This document shows, piece by piece, positions 51,501 to 64,000 of a stretch of 64,000 nucleotides of DNA. Position numbers and translations under genes: made by a program. The notes beneath the pieces are model-generated. The model ran no database searches. It was not told the origin of the DNA and worked only from the letters and a program-made list of their open reading frames with translations. Position 1 is the stretch's first letter; every line of letters begins with the position of its first letter. The stretch lies in assembly GCA_916700875.1 (NCBI GenBank), contig CAKAKS010000039.1, positions 22,961,315 to 23,025,314 of the forward strand, in the 5' to 3' direction. This DNA is from Sebastes aleutianus. Taxonomy: Eukaryota > Chordata > Actinopteri > Perciformes > Sebastidae.

Positions 51501-54500
51501 CAGTAGTTCAAAAGCTTTTTGAGAGGTATGTGTTTCATTTTCATCTTCTTTGCTCCCGCGCCACCTCTGTGCTCCACTGACATCAACCCATCTGACCTGT
51601 TAATCCTCAAGTGTGATACTCGACATGCATGGGTGAGGACTTCTGCATTAGGGACCTTATCTTGACAGCCTATTGAGCTTGCAGAGACACGTCTGCAAGA
51701 CTTGCACGTGAAAAGTAATCTGGAAAGTAGAGTGTCCTTTCGGCTTTATGAAGAAGAAGAAGAAGAGAGAATAATAATATCTCCTAGAATATGACACTTT
51801 ATGTACTAAAAGCACTACAAGTCCTGGCTATACTGTGATTCACTTCCTCGTCAGTGTTCACTTGTCTGGAAAGCACACCGGCAACATAGATGAATGTTAC
51901 GACAGCACTGAGAGTGTCTTCCCTGACAGTAATGCCCGGCTTCATAAAAGGTTTTCCTCTGGCAGGATGGTACATAACATCAGGTTTTAGCAGGACTCGG
52001 GGTGAATCTCTTATCGTTATTGCCCATTGTGAAAATGAGTCTCTCACTGAAGCCTGGCACATTTAGCTTCATTCAGGGGAACCATTCAACAGTGAAACTG
52101 TGCAACAGACTGAAGAATAAGACTCTTTAGAAGGAAATGTCAGCTGAAATGTGTGAGGAAAAAGCGAGATAGAGAGAGATTGACAGAGAAAGAGAAAAGT
52201 ATACAAAGGTTTTGTTTGAATGTGGTTTGTGAGACACTTTCATTACTCGGTGCTCAAGGACCCAGAGGCCAGGGTCATGCGTCGCTAGATAAGAGGGTCA
52301 TGTGTAGTTGAAGTTAACCCTGGAGTGAAATAGTCCAGATGGAGTGCCCCAAAATCCCTCTATCCTCCGTGTATCAATTAGCTGGCATTAACACTTCAGT
52401 GACCACCCTAACGACAAGTCTGGTGGAGGCTTTACAGAGCTTCTGTCCACGCTGATTGAAACCAGACTTCGACTCAACAAAGTGCTTCTCTTTTGTGGTA
52501 CATTGAAGATTTTTTTTTATAGTTCAAGGTGACTTCTTCAAATTGCTTGTTTTGTCCAACCAACAGTCCAAAAGCCAAAGATATTTAACTTACAATGGTA
52601 GAAATTAGAGAAAATCCTCGCATCTGAGTGACTAGAATAGGGATATCACGGTGAGGAAATTTTCCCACCGGTTAATAAACTCAACGGTGTTACTGATTAC
52701 ACCGAACATTTTACATGAAAAGATGATGCTCAATACATGTAGAGAGCTTACTTTGATCTTCAACGTCAACCATCCTCCGCACAGCGATTGCCTCATTAAC
52801 GTTATGGTTCCCTTATAGCGTTGGGTTTAAATCCGAAGTATTGCCAAATAGGCGCTTTTGCTTTTCGCTTTGACACCAAATCCTCCGCCATCATCTTGTG
52901 TGTCAATTCTCTCCTGTGTTTGTGAAATCTGACTCCTGCTATTCTGTGCTGTACAGAGTACTTCACTTTCACTTTAAGTTTATAGCGTCCGTCGTCCGAC
53001 TATGTACGGGATAATGTACAGCAAGCCGGTCATTGTTGTGAAATAAACCTTGACAGGGCGATGCGGTCTATTTCACAACAATGACCTGCCAGCTGTACAT
53101 TATCCCGCTTACTACATGGCTACTTACTTAAGAAATCGATAATTTGACACAAAAACGGTCCGCCAGAGTCCGACATCAGAACTGCGCCAATAGCAACGGC
53201 CTGCTATAAAGAAATAAGAGACTGTAGCACGTCATGACTGACCCATCAGAATAGAATATTTAAACAAAGCCATGTAATAAGTATTGATAACACAATGATG
53301 ATACACTAAAATGAACTAAATGGGTTTTATTCCTATAAAAAAAAAAGCGAAACGACTATGTGGGCAAGTAATGTAATCGGTGTATGCCGGAACCCCGTGT
53401 AACACCGTATAACACCGACAACTGCTGTAAGCCTATACTGGAACCAGCAAATGTTTGCCATTTTTGTTCATAAATGACTTGAACAAGTTGTTGGAGTTAA
53501 TCATAATTTTCTGTTGGTCGGTCACTGATCAATCAGCCAATAGATGTTGGCATTGCTGGAGTGTTTGTAGACATGTCAGTCAATTTGAGAATGGAAAACA
53601 AAAGCATCTCTGTTGTATTATCGGTTGGTGAATTTGGAACATGTGAATTCTTGAGCAGTATACCATCATCAGATCTACAATATAACATCTTTATTGACCT
53701 CACAAATTTTATTCACCGCCATAATATACAGCTCTGCATGTTATTGATCAGGGAATGGCACAGAATGGACGCCAAACGGCCGTTAAGAGGACCCAGTCAC
53801 TGTGGAAGGTCACCAGGTGGAGGAAAATGACCCGGAGTGGCTGCAGCCTGTAATCATCTGTATTAATTCTGTGAGCTGTTACCAGAGAAAACACATCTGT
53901 CCAAAGTGACTTATTGATTTCATAAGACTGCCAGCAAAGCCAGCGTTGAAGCTTGGCAGCAACAAGCTGCAGGTTCCGTCACCGTCTAGAAGAAAAGGAC
54001 CTGAGCAGAAAGCGTGAAACCTTTCAACGATTCTCAATCCCCTAATGCTCCAAGGAAATCCAATTTCACATGGCCGTAATTGAAATTTATTTTGTCACCA
54101 CAATGGCGAGTCGACATCATTTATTGAGCTCTGTCTTTCCCGTGCCGGGGGGATATGTCTCACACTTCTACGGTGTTGGAAGCTGTAACTTGTGTTAATA
54201 AACGGATAATCAAAAAAAGAGGCATTTTAACATCTTTTATGAAATTGGAGATGAATTATTCAGATTGCAAACTGATATTTCAGACGACAAGATATCTACA
54301 GCCATGATAGATTCATTGATGTTTTCTGTGTTGTAAGATGTTATAACTTGCAATGCATTTCATCTTTAATGATTAAATACTCTGGTTCATATTTTGTTAT
54401 ATAAACTATTGGCATACTAAAGTTCAAACCCCAGTCTAATACAGCCATCACAGTCCGTCTTTATAAATCAACATTAACATTTCTACCGCTGCCTCGCTCT

Positions 54501-57500
54501 CCACGGATCCCGGAGTGTGATGTAGAGGCAGCCATAGGATCGCCCTTCATACCTCGCAGCTATGCTAGGAACGCACAGCATGAAGAGGTCCATTACCTCT
54601 ACACCGCCCCCCCACCTCCTCTTCCACCTCCCCCTCCTTCACACGGCTCAGAAACGCAGCAGCAGAAATAACACGACCAGCGTTCAGCCCCTCTGAAACC
54701 AAAGCCAGACTCACAGGGCTGCGTTTGAATAATGCTGCAGATTAAAAAGTGAATGAATCAGTCAGAGCGTATGGTGGTTAAGCAAAAGCAATCAATCAAA
54801 TTAAGGGTGAGATGCTTTTCAGAGGGGTTATTACATATTCTAATATGGCTATTTCCTATCAGTAATTGGACGACGTTGTAAGCAAAGATAGCATGAGGGA
54901 AAGGACTTATGAGAGCAGTGTTATTGGTGTGTATGGATGTGTGTGCAGTGGTGTAAACATCAACAGTGCAACCAGTGCGGCGCACCGGGGCCCAGAAGCT
55001 GTCAGGGGCCCAAAAATCACCTTCCTGCACCGTGTCCACACTGAATCCCTTATATGCACTTCTGTTACGTAAACAAACCACGTACGCTATCTATAAGCTG
55101 TGTACTCGAGATCAGACTGGAGACGTAACCACTTCTCTTCCTTCGTTTGTTCTTTTTAAACAGGAAACACATGTATAACATTGCGATATTTACTGGAAAT
55201 GACATACAATATAGCAAACAGCAGTAGGAAACTTTCAGGTCCTTGGCGATCTCCCTCCAGCCAGCAGCCACCTTATTAAGGTTTTTGTAGTGAAATGAGG
55301 AGGTATCGTTTCATTTCAACTTGACCAATCAGCCGCTCCTGGTCCATTGAGGCGATTTTAAGGCGAGCGACAGGAATTAATAGAAACAGCTGGGCGTCTG
55401 ACTAAAGTTCAGCTCAAAACAGTGTGCCATGTCGCGCTGCGTCGCTCACGACCAGGACATTCCAATGTTAAAGGACATGGTTCTCAAACAGTGTTGTTAT
55501 TAACTTTGCGGAACACAATACCTGTAGGATAAACTTCTAATGGGTGAGTACTCGTTTCTTTTTGTTATAATGGAGTGGGATCAGGGATTTAAATCTATAG
55601 CACTGTAATTGTTACATCTTATATGTGGGAAAATGCGCACCTACTGTAATCTGTGTCTGTGAGAACAATGTGCAGCTAAGCGCAGGGCAGGCTGGTGAAT
55701 TAGCGTTGATAAATTTGGCAATCCGGCTGCTGTCCGTGGTGCTGTTTTGCAGTATGGGAGTTGCATGAGCCTCTCCATGGTGGCATAGCAATTGTCTGGA
55801 GTGGTTGTGTGCGTATGTGCGCACAAGCGTGCACTTGTGTTTGGGGCGAGGGCCCAAGAAAAAAACATTTGCACCGGGCCAAACACAATTATGTTACGCT
55901 GCTGTATGTGTGTGTGTGTATCATCCAGCTTATTAAAATTATTTAGAACGTGTTCACCTTATTACAGCTTTTGCACAGTACGATTTTGTTTTCGCCGTTT
56001 AATTAGAGTTCGGTTTTCTTAGATGTCGACAACAGCGTTTGCTCAAAATGCTCTTTTTTTTCCTCGGACTAATTGAGAGTTACTGCTCCTGTGTGCATCC
56101 GGTGAAGCCGTGGAAAGGCTTGTGGGTACTTGACAGGTGGGCTCATAATGTCTGGCCCCTCGGGGGATAGAGAGACATGTGAAGTTGTCGCTGTAATTGC
56201 TCATGCAGCGAAGGAAAAGAGAAGGCCACCTCTCTTTTGTCTTCATGGGTACGTCAGAGATGGTGGGAGGGCTTCCCTTCTTTGTCTGTGCTGAGAACTT
56301 GGTGGTGAAGTCATTGTGTTTTGTTTTTTCTGCATGTGGCTTTTTGATTATTCAAAAGTGGCGCTTCCTGTTTCCAGCAGACTTGCTGTACTCTCGTGAA
56401 TCTAGAGGGCAATTCCTCGCCTTTGGAGACCACCAATTTCCCTCTGTGTCCTCATTGTCTTTGTGAAAGGAAAAACACATATATGATTTTGCTCATGCAT
56501 CGGTGTATACATTGTGAATAACAATAGCATCTTTCTGCATGTGTTTGAGTGTCAGGTTGTTTGTTTGTGTGTGATTTATGTTTTCGTGCCCGTGTGTGTG
56601 TGTGTGTGTGCAGCCAGCGCTTCGGCTGTAACATCTGGCACTAGTGTGATTGGTGTGGTGAGCCCTCAGGCCTTTTCATAGGTGATAGATGACACCTATC
56701 ACAACCTGTCAGCAGGGACCCAGCCTGCCAACTAGCCAACCAACCAGAAGCCTGGCCTCCTTTATCTTCACCCCCAGTTTTTACTGCTGAGAGAGATGGA
56801 GAGATGGAGGGGGCAAAGAGAGTGACTCATTGCCTTTTATGAATAGAAAGTACACGTTGTGTAACTTCGCAGCATTAAGACCCAAATGTTGTATTAAAAA
56901 CGTGCTTTGTTTCTCAAGCAGTGTGTCGGCAGGTTGAATTAATGAATAAAAGTTGCACTGGAGCAGGAAATGCAACGATGTTTGATGCGGTTAAACAGTG
57001 ACTAGTTTTCAGCGGAGGACCCGGCAGTTTGGTTGCTTCCTGAAGCTGTTATGCATGTAAATCAGCATCACAGTGAATGTGAATGAGGAATCCAGAGATC
57101 TTCCTTCTCCAGATGAGCCGTGTCATTGGTGTCCAGGAACAGACTGCGTCTTAGCGTAGTCAGAAAACCTGCCAAGCAGCTTCTCTCCGGCTTCTCTAGG
57201 CTCAGACAACAATTAGAACCCATCTGTTGTACTGTTTTCCTTGTTTTATCTCTTTCATCTTCTTCATCTTCTTTCATTTCTTCACTCTACCATTATCAGA
57301 GGCGCTGGTACTGCGGGCTGGAAATACGACCAGTTTGTGTAATCTTCTGCCGTCTGGTGATGTCAATGGCTGCCCAATGATGATTATTGGGACTTAAGCT
57401 GGATTTATAGTTATGAGTGAAGGTAGGGCTGCTTGGTTTAGGTAAAAATCATAATCACAATTATTTTGGTCAATAGTGAGATCATGATTAGTTAACACAA

Positions 57501-60500
57501 TTACTCAATGACTTTAGAAAGAACATTTTGTAGCATACATTTTCAATGCATCAATCTGGTGCACGTTGAGAGCAAAATTAAGAGGCCAGATCTATGAAGA
57601 ACTTTGTGCTCTAGTGAACAAATATGGAGGAAATACGTCCGGCGAGGGCCAGCCAGCGCCGGGGAGAGTTCCCACGATGGGTACTCCAACACGGAGCGGC
57701 CATGGCCGTCCCTGACCCACCGAGCGGTGTGAAAGCTCACCTCTGTAAAAGGAAGGGGTGCGCTGGATTAATAACACAAGTCAAAATGAGAGCGTCATAG
57801 CGAAACGGAATGCGATGCAATAATCGTTTAATGTTATCTTGTTTTCATAAGTGTTGGAAGCCAAAATCGTAATTGAAATTTGATTAATTGCACAGCCCTA
57901 CGTGAAGGGGGAACAGCGTAGCCGGCAGAGCTGACGTGCAACTCTTAAAAAAATGTAACAACATATTGAGGCTAAGTCAGATACAGAAATACCAGTTGGA
58001 CTGCAGTCAAAGTATTACTGGTCAGCTATAGCTGCTTGTGTTTTCTCCTGCAAGTTTCCAATGCTGGTGGAGAAAAAAAGCAAAGACAAGCAAGATGAAA
58101 AAAGACTCAATAGTCTTCTCCTTTTCGTATCACACATCAAGAAAAGCCATCTCCACTGCAAAGCTTTGGCTTGCCAGTGATTGTAGCGCTCTATCAAAGT
58201 GACTGAAAGAACGTAAACACCATTACTTTTAACATTACAATTGATGATTGCACAACAAAAGTCTCCTGTTTAGTAAGTGAGACTGCTGTTGTTCCCTGTC
58301 ATGAAGAAGTCAAATTCCACTTTTTAATAACTTTTTTTTCCTGTTTTGGTCTCTGCTACCAACTATTAATGTGTATGTCACTACTTGTTATTACAGCTCA
58401 TGTCGGGTTGTGCATTAACTTGGACAACAGAACTTTTACAGCAGCTGTAATTTATCACTTCACTCTCCTTTCTCATAGTGTATCCCTCCACCAGGCGGTC
58501 ACTAACTGGTACAGGTAATAGGCACAGTGTTATATAGTTTGCATCGAAACCAGTGGGCAACCTCCGGGTCTGAAAAATGAAGCCAATGCTGAAGTGCCTT
58601 AAACTTGCATTCTTTCTAATAGCCAGCAGGGGGCGACTCCTCTGGTTGCAAAAAGAAATCTGATTGTATAGAAGTCTATGAGAAAATGACCCTACTTCTC
58701 ACTTGATTCGAGGGCCCAAGAAAAAAAGTAAACATTGTAAACATGAGTTTATGGTCTCAATCGCTAGTTTCAAGTCTTCTTCAATACAGCATGATGTTCA
58801 TTTAGTAAATTATGGTCCCATTTAGAGTCAAATAGACCATAAAGCAGGGGATGCTTTAGGGCGTGGCTACCTTGTGATTGACAGGTTGCTACCACGGCGT
58901 TGTCCGTCATCCTACAACTTTAACCCTCTCACAGTGTGTTTTCAGTCCATGAAAGTTAATTGTAACATTTTGGTCGCCAATAAACATTTTATTCAGTGTT
59001 CGGTTGTACTTAGCTCCACCCTCTCGTGTCACTTCTGGTTCCAAAAAACCAAGATGGCAGCCAAAATGCCGAACTCAAGGCTTCAAAACGTCAGTCCACA
59101 AAGCAATGGGTTTATGTCACGGTGACTATGTCCACTTCTTATATACAGTTTATGGTCGAAACACACAAATAAAATAAAATACTTTAACTATGCAACACAC
59201 AAGTTACTATCCCTTGAATTATGCCGATCATCACATCAGATCATCACACCTTCAAAAGAAATCTCATTTTACGTTAGGATTAAGTTGATAAAAAATCTGG
59301 TAAAATAAATGAATTTATTGAAAATGAGAAGATTCCTGATTAAAGCCATTTACAAGTGATCGATAAAAGGACAAACTAGCCTTTACTCTCTCTATATATG
59401 CTCAAAGCTAACTGGATGGATTTTAATGTTGTATATCTTATGAAAGCAACTAACTTACACACACAGTACACAGTAAAGCACACACACACACTGCTAAAGC
59501 TCCCACATGTTAATGGATTAACCAGGGAGCCCTGGATGAGGTTTGACAAAGTGCCGGCTCAGGGCCGCAGTGGATTTGCTTGTGCCTGATAATAATTGAT
59601 GGATGACTGTGGTGCAGGACACTGACAGCCCGGTTGCCTGGCCTTTACCCTCTGCCAGCTCAACCCTTACATGTGTGAAATAGCCAATTACTGCGACGCC
59701 TATTGAAAGTAATAGGCTGATGAGCAAACGGCTACTGTGGGACATCAGGGAGGCTTGTAGAGGGAGGAAGAGAAAGAGAAAGTTCTAGCAGGAACAGCTG
59801 CCGCCACCGCTGCCGCCGGGCCTGCTGGATACCGAGCAGTCAGGAGTGGAGAGGGTCAGTTAGGAATGTTCTCCCTCCAACCACGGTATCCACGCGCTGT
59901 ATTGACTTAAAGTTTATGATCCATGATACAATCATGTTATACAGGAGCTAATTTACAGAAATAAATCCTCCTTTTAGAGGCTGTTAAATGGATAATGGAA
60001 ACAGCAGCGGCCATACATTCTCAGGGAAGCATTAAACACCATTTTTTTTGCCGGGGAATGGAAAGTCATATGCAGCGTGGCGAGCTAACGCTAGCCAGCC
60101 ATAGGATATTGACAGAACAATCCATCTTTATAAAAGACAGTGAACAATTCCAATCTATTTTCTGGAATCACATTATCAGAGGCAATATATGGCTGCATCT
60201 AAATATATACAGGAGATGTACATATGAGGAGCGAGAGAGCGGGAATCGGACGTCTACGGTAAAGCATCCCAGATAGAAAGGCGGGCAGTCTCTCTTCATA
60301 ATTGGACAGGTTATTTTTACACGATGCTGACATCTCGGGCTGCTTGCTGACACGTGTAGCCATATTTCTCTCAAATATTCTCTCTAACTCTTTTTCACTG
60401 TCTCTTCACGCCACCTCCATCTCCCCTCCTCGCTTGTCTTCGGCCCTCCCTCCATCTCCATCTCTTGCCACCCCCCACCTCATTCATCCTCACTCTCTCT

Positions 60501-63500
60501 TCCGTTCACGTTTACTCGCTCCATCTTCCCTCCAGTTCACCCTCATCTGTTTGTTTTTCCAGTGTCCCGCTATTCGAGCAAAACGTAATTGACTGATGTT
60601 TGTGGAAAAGAGACACTGATTGGACAGAGCTTGTTCTTCTTGTAACCAAAGCCATTCACTTTGTGCTAATTCAATTCCAGCTAGACTCCCACCCCAATCT
60701 ATCGGTGCTTCAGAAGAAAATTGAATCCGGACATGGATTTAATGTGACTTTTTTTTTTTTTTTTTTTAGATTTCTTGTTTACTTGTCTTGCAATTAATTC
60801 ATCATCAAGCAAACTCATTACTGTGAATATCTCAGCAGGACAACACGTCCGTAGCTTCTTTTCGTCTCATTATTTCTCAGGTCTTAATAAGGCAGATGTG
60901 CTTTAAACAAAATGAGCTTTTTTAACTTTATGCACAAACTCCCGATGGCATTTCAAGTCTAATTCAATCACGCCAAAATGAGCCCTGTTACCTCCACTCA
61001 GGAGTTCAAAGACGAACCTCGCCTGCCCTTGGCGTACGTCTGACACATGGGTGTATCAGGCCCTCCCCTGGCTCACGCTAGCCAATGGTGATGGATGACC
61101 TGTAATACATCACTGGGCTGGAGCTGGGTGGGTGGTGGACCTCATTGTCAGGCTCTTCTCAAGTATCGGCCTCTCCATAAGTAATTTGAGTTTTAAAGAA
61201 ATGAGCTGTATACTGTGTTGTACGAAGGAGGTGCTTTTCTCTTATAGGTGAAAGAAATCTTTGCACAACACATGATGTAGAAAAAGAACAAACAGAAGGA
61301 AAATGTCTTTGTGGTAAGGCTGAACAAAATGATTTAAAATCGTTATAAATAGTAAATAACAATTAATGTTATGATACAGTTCTTCAGGGCAGCAACCAAC
61401 TGGGCGACTTTCTCGCTAGATTTAGCGACTTTTCAGACCCTTTTAACGACTTTATAAAAAGCGACTAGCGTAAATTTAGGAACTTATTCAGACCATCAGG
61501 GAAAAAAAGAGAAATATATTCCAATATATAGTTTTGTAATTCATTCCCATGCATGCTGTCCAGTGTAATCGCGGTGACCGGCTCTTCTGCCAACAGTGCG
61601 TAGCCTCCCTCTCTTCTTGCGCCGTGAGTAGGCAGTCAGTAGGTGTGGGGCAGGCAGGAGGACGCTGTTTGCCACAGGAGTGGGAGTTCAGTTGTAGTGA
61701 GTTTCTATAATACACACACCTATATATTCTTGTAAATATATACTGATTCATAAATAGTTTTGCATAGATAAATAGATATATAAATTAGGGCTGTATTCGT
61801 TTTAACGCCACTAATTTCTTTAACACATTAACGCAACTTGTGGGCTCAGTTTGATATGTAGAGTGAAGTATGATATGAAACTACATAAACTAAGGAATCC
61901 ATTGTTACCAACCAATGTCATATTAGCTTGTCATGAAGAAGGTTAAATAATGCTCCAAACTTATGCTAAATTTTGGCGAGGAAAAACTGTCATGGCCATT
62001 TTCAAAGGGGTCCCTTGACCTCTGACCTCAAGATATGTGAATAAAAACGGTTTTTCTATGGGTACCCACGAGTCTCCCCTTTACAGACATGCCCACTTTA
62101 TGATAATTATATGAAGTTTGGGGCAAGTCATAGTCAAGTCAGCACACTGACACACTGACAGCTGTTGTTCCCTGTTGGGCTTCAGTTTGCCATGTTATGA
62201 TTTGAGCATATTTCTTTATGCTAAATGCAGTACCTGTGAGGGTTTGTGGTCAATGTTTGTCATTGTTTTGTGTTTGATTTCCAATAATAAATATATACAA
62301 ACATTTGCATAAAGCAAGCACATTAGTCCACTCCCATGTTGATAAGTGTATTAAATTCTGAAAAATCTCCCTTTAAGGTACATTTTTAACAGATAAAAAA
62401 TGTGAATATTTGAATCGATTGACAGCCCAAAAATAAATACATAGTTTTAGATAGTTAATAAATAGTTGACTCTCTATAATACATACAGTACACTGTATAG
62501 AATAATATTTTTTTCTGATTCTGCAAATGCGAATGAGCATATGATGTCATCTGGCAACTTTTTAGTCTCCACCAACTCCTGAGAAAAATATCTGGCTCTT
62601 TTGCTAAATGCTCCACTGTGTTCACCAGCTAGTTGATAACTAAGAGAAGGAGTACAGCGAGTTTATCGGAGCTTTTTTGCTAAAAACAGCTGTCTGCTGC
62701 AGCTGGAAAAAACACTGATGAGAGCAGGGAGAACCAAAACCGTAAAGTTACGACTTGTATAAACCAGAATAAGAGCTCAGATGCTAAACTGCTGTGTCTG
62801 TATAGAGCTGAGAGGACCTGCAGAGTTAATCGTTATTCGTCTCTAGCACACCTTTCACATTACATGTTGGCATTTGACCCATTGTTACTATATAAATATT
62901 GATGACTGCAGCTTTAAAGATTCTTAACTTTGGGCTGAACGGTTGGTTTAACATCTGATTAGATTTAATTGGTTCCTGTAGCTTTTCTCAGTTTAATTAC
63001 ACTGATTCAGCTTATTAATAAAAGTGATGATAAGAGTAGATTTAGATCAGCGATTCACAGTGTCAGTCAGTTTAAAGTCTAGCCCTACTTTGTGCTATCA
63101 AGACTAATATCTGTAGTCTGATAGCCATGTAAACAAACATGACACAGTGCATTAGCCTGAGCCTGATTTCACTGGCCAGAGTACTGTATATTTTGATGGC
63201 TTGTAGGCCTCCTGGCAGTGTTAGGCTGTACGCCACATCTATTACTGATGGTGTGATTGACACAGGCAATGGGGCCTGGGATTGGAGATGGCTGTGCAGA
63301 GCATTGGTGTGAGGGAGAGTTGTGTTCCCTTCATTAGACAGGCCGGGGGAATGCCCTGTTGACCCCACACTGACCCCTCCAACACAATTACGAACCACAG
63401 GCTTGGCGCCGGTTATTGATGCCCATCACCGACATGAGCAGCTGCTCAGGGTTGTGGTCTCACTCACTAATGTGAGCCACAGTGTGTCAGAATCACTGGA

Positions 63501-64000
63501 CTATGGAAACACACATTAAAAAGGAAAAGAGTACACGTCCTGTGTGACTCATTGATTTGGATTCTGTTACTAAAAGGTTTTGTAATGTACATTTTATACA
63601 TTCTTTGATGGTAGAAAATGTCAAACTGTTTAAAATGTAGAGTCCGACATTTAGTGGATTTTTAAGGACATTAATGATTATTATTTGAGAGATAAAAAAA
63701 TGATATTCAGAGCATTAATATAGCAGCAAACAACCATTGTCTATGTCAAGATATAGAGGAGTAATGTCTACCTGAGCAGAGAATGAAGTCACTCTCCCTC
63801 TGTGTATGTTGTTAATCGGAGCTTCTCTGTGAGTAGTTGACATCGCCGGGCGTGCTTTTAGTGCATGTTCATACATGTGAGCGTGCCCCACTGGCTAGCT
63901 CATGGCCGCTGCTCTGCACTGCTCTCATATGGCAGTTACATCTGATAACGCCGTCCCGACCGTCGGCGTCTTTTGTGGAAGCGACTCACCCGCCCTCCAG

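Overview
This 64 kb window looks like noncoding nuclear DNA of a percomorph (spiny-rayed) teleost. The evidence is compositional: AT-rich sequence with long CA/GT, GA/TC and AT microsatellites, no open frame longer than about 150 codons, no intact coding gene, and a dense set of interspersed repeats. Many of these repeats I recognise by sequence as common in percomorph genomes. They include 'TAGGGCTGCAAC' elements, a tRNA-derived SINE, 'GTGGTGGAGTAAGTATTCAG' elements and the 'AAAGGACCAGTGTGTAA' family. I cannot name the species or the nearest gene. The window is best read as an intergenic gene desert or the inside of one or more very large introns.

Nothing here is an operon or a protein system. 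The identifiable content is mobile DNA and its fossils. Family names used below are local labels (rep-A, rep-B and so on), because I recall these families from sequence and did not match them to a database. The best-supported insertions are: a piggyBac-type MITE flanked by TTAA (443-1018); hAT-type non-autonomous elements with 8-bp target-site duplications, perfect at 3652-4138, 9049-9696 and 48969-49235 and near-perfect at 47675-48183 and 57416-57908; and a minus-strand tRNA-SINE with a perfect 15-bp duplication (32870-33092). rep-B, the commonest family, has at least ten pieces; rep-A has five. Several elements are nested (inside L at 6.7 kb, G1 at 11.7 kb, G2 at 25 kb, B8 at 36.8 kb, N at 45.2 kb, K at 50.6 kb and Z at 61.8 kb), giving a relative insertion order.

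Structural highlights are a large inverted duplication of a rep-B plus adjoining unit (29.44-31.07 kb), a 160-bp-arm foldback (20.87-21.23 kb), a near-perfect 39-bp-arm hairpin (53007-53107), a pure TC mirror-like tract (18111-18184) and a CA/GT microsatellite cluster (21.7-22.5 kb).

Between the repeats lie long non-repetitive blocks: 10.3-11.5, 12.8-14.4, 16.7-20.6, 23.6-24.9, 26.2-29.3, 31.1-32.9, 33.8-36.6, 51.4-52.5, 53.4-54.9 and 59.2-61.4 kb. They are rich in homeodomain-like TTAATTA/TAATTA words and almost free of repeats. This is the look of conserved noncoding regulatory DNA around a developmental gene, but that is inference and needs alignment. One 49-nt stretch (17702-17750) has strong splice signals on both sides and an open frame, and is offered as a low-confidence candidate exon.
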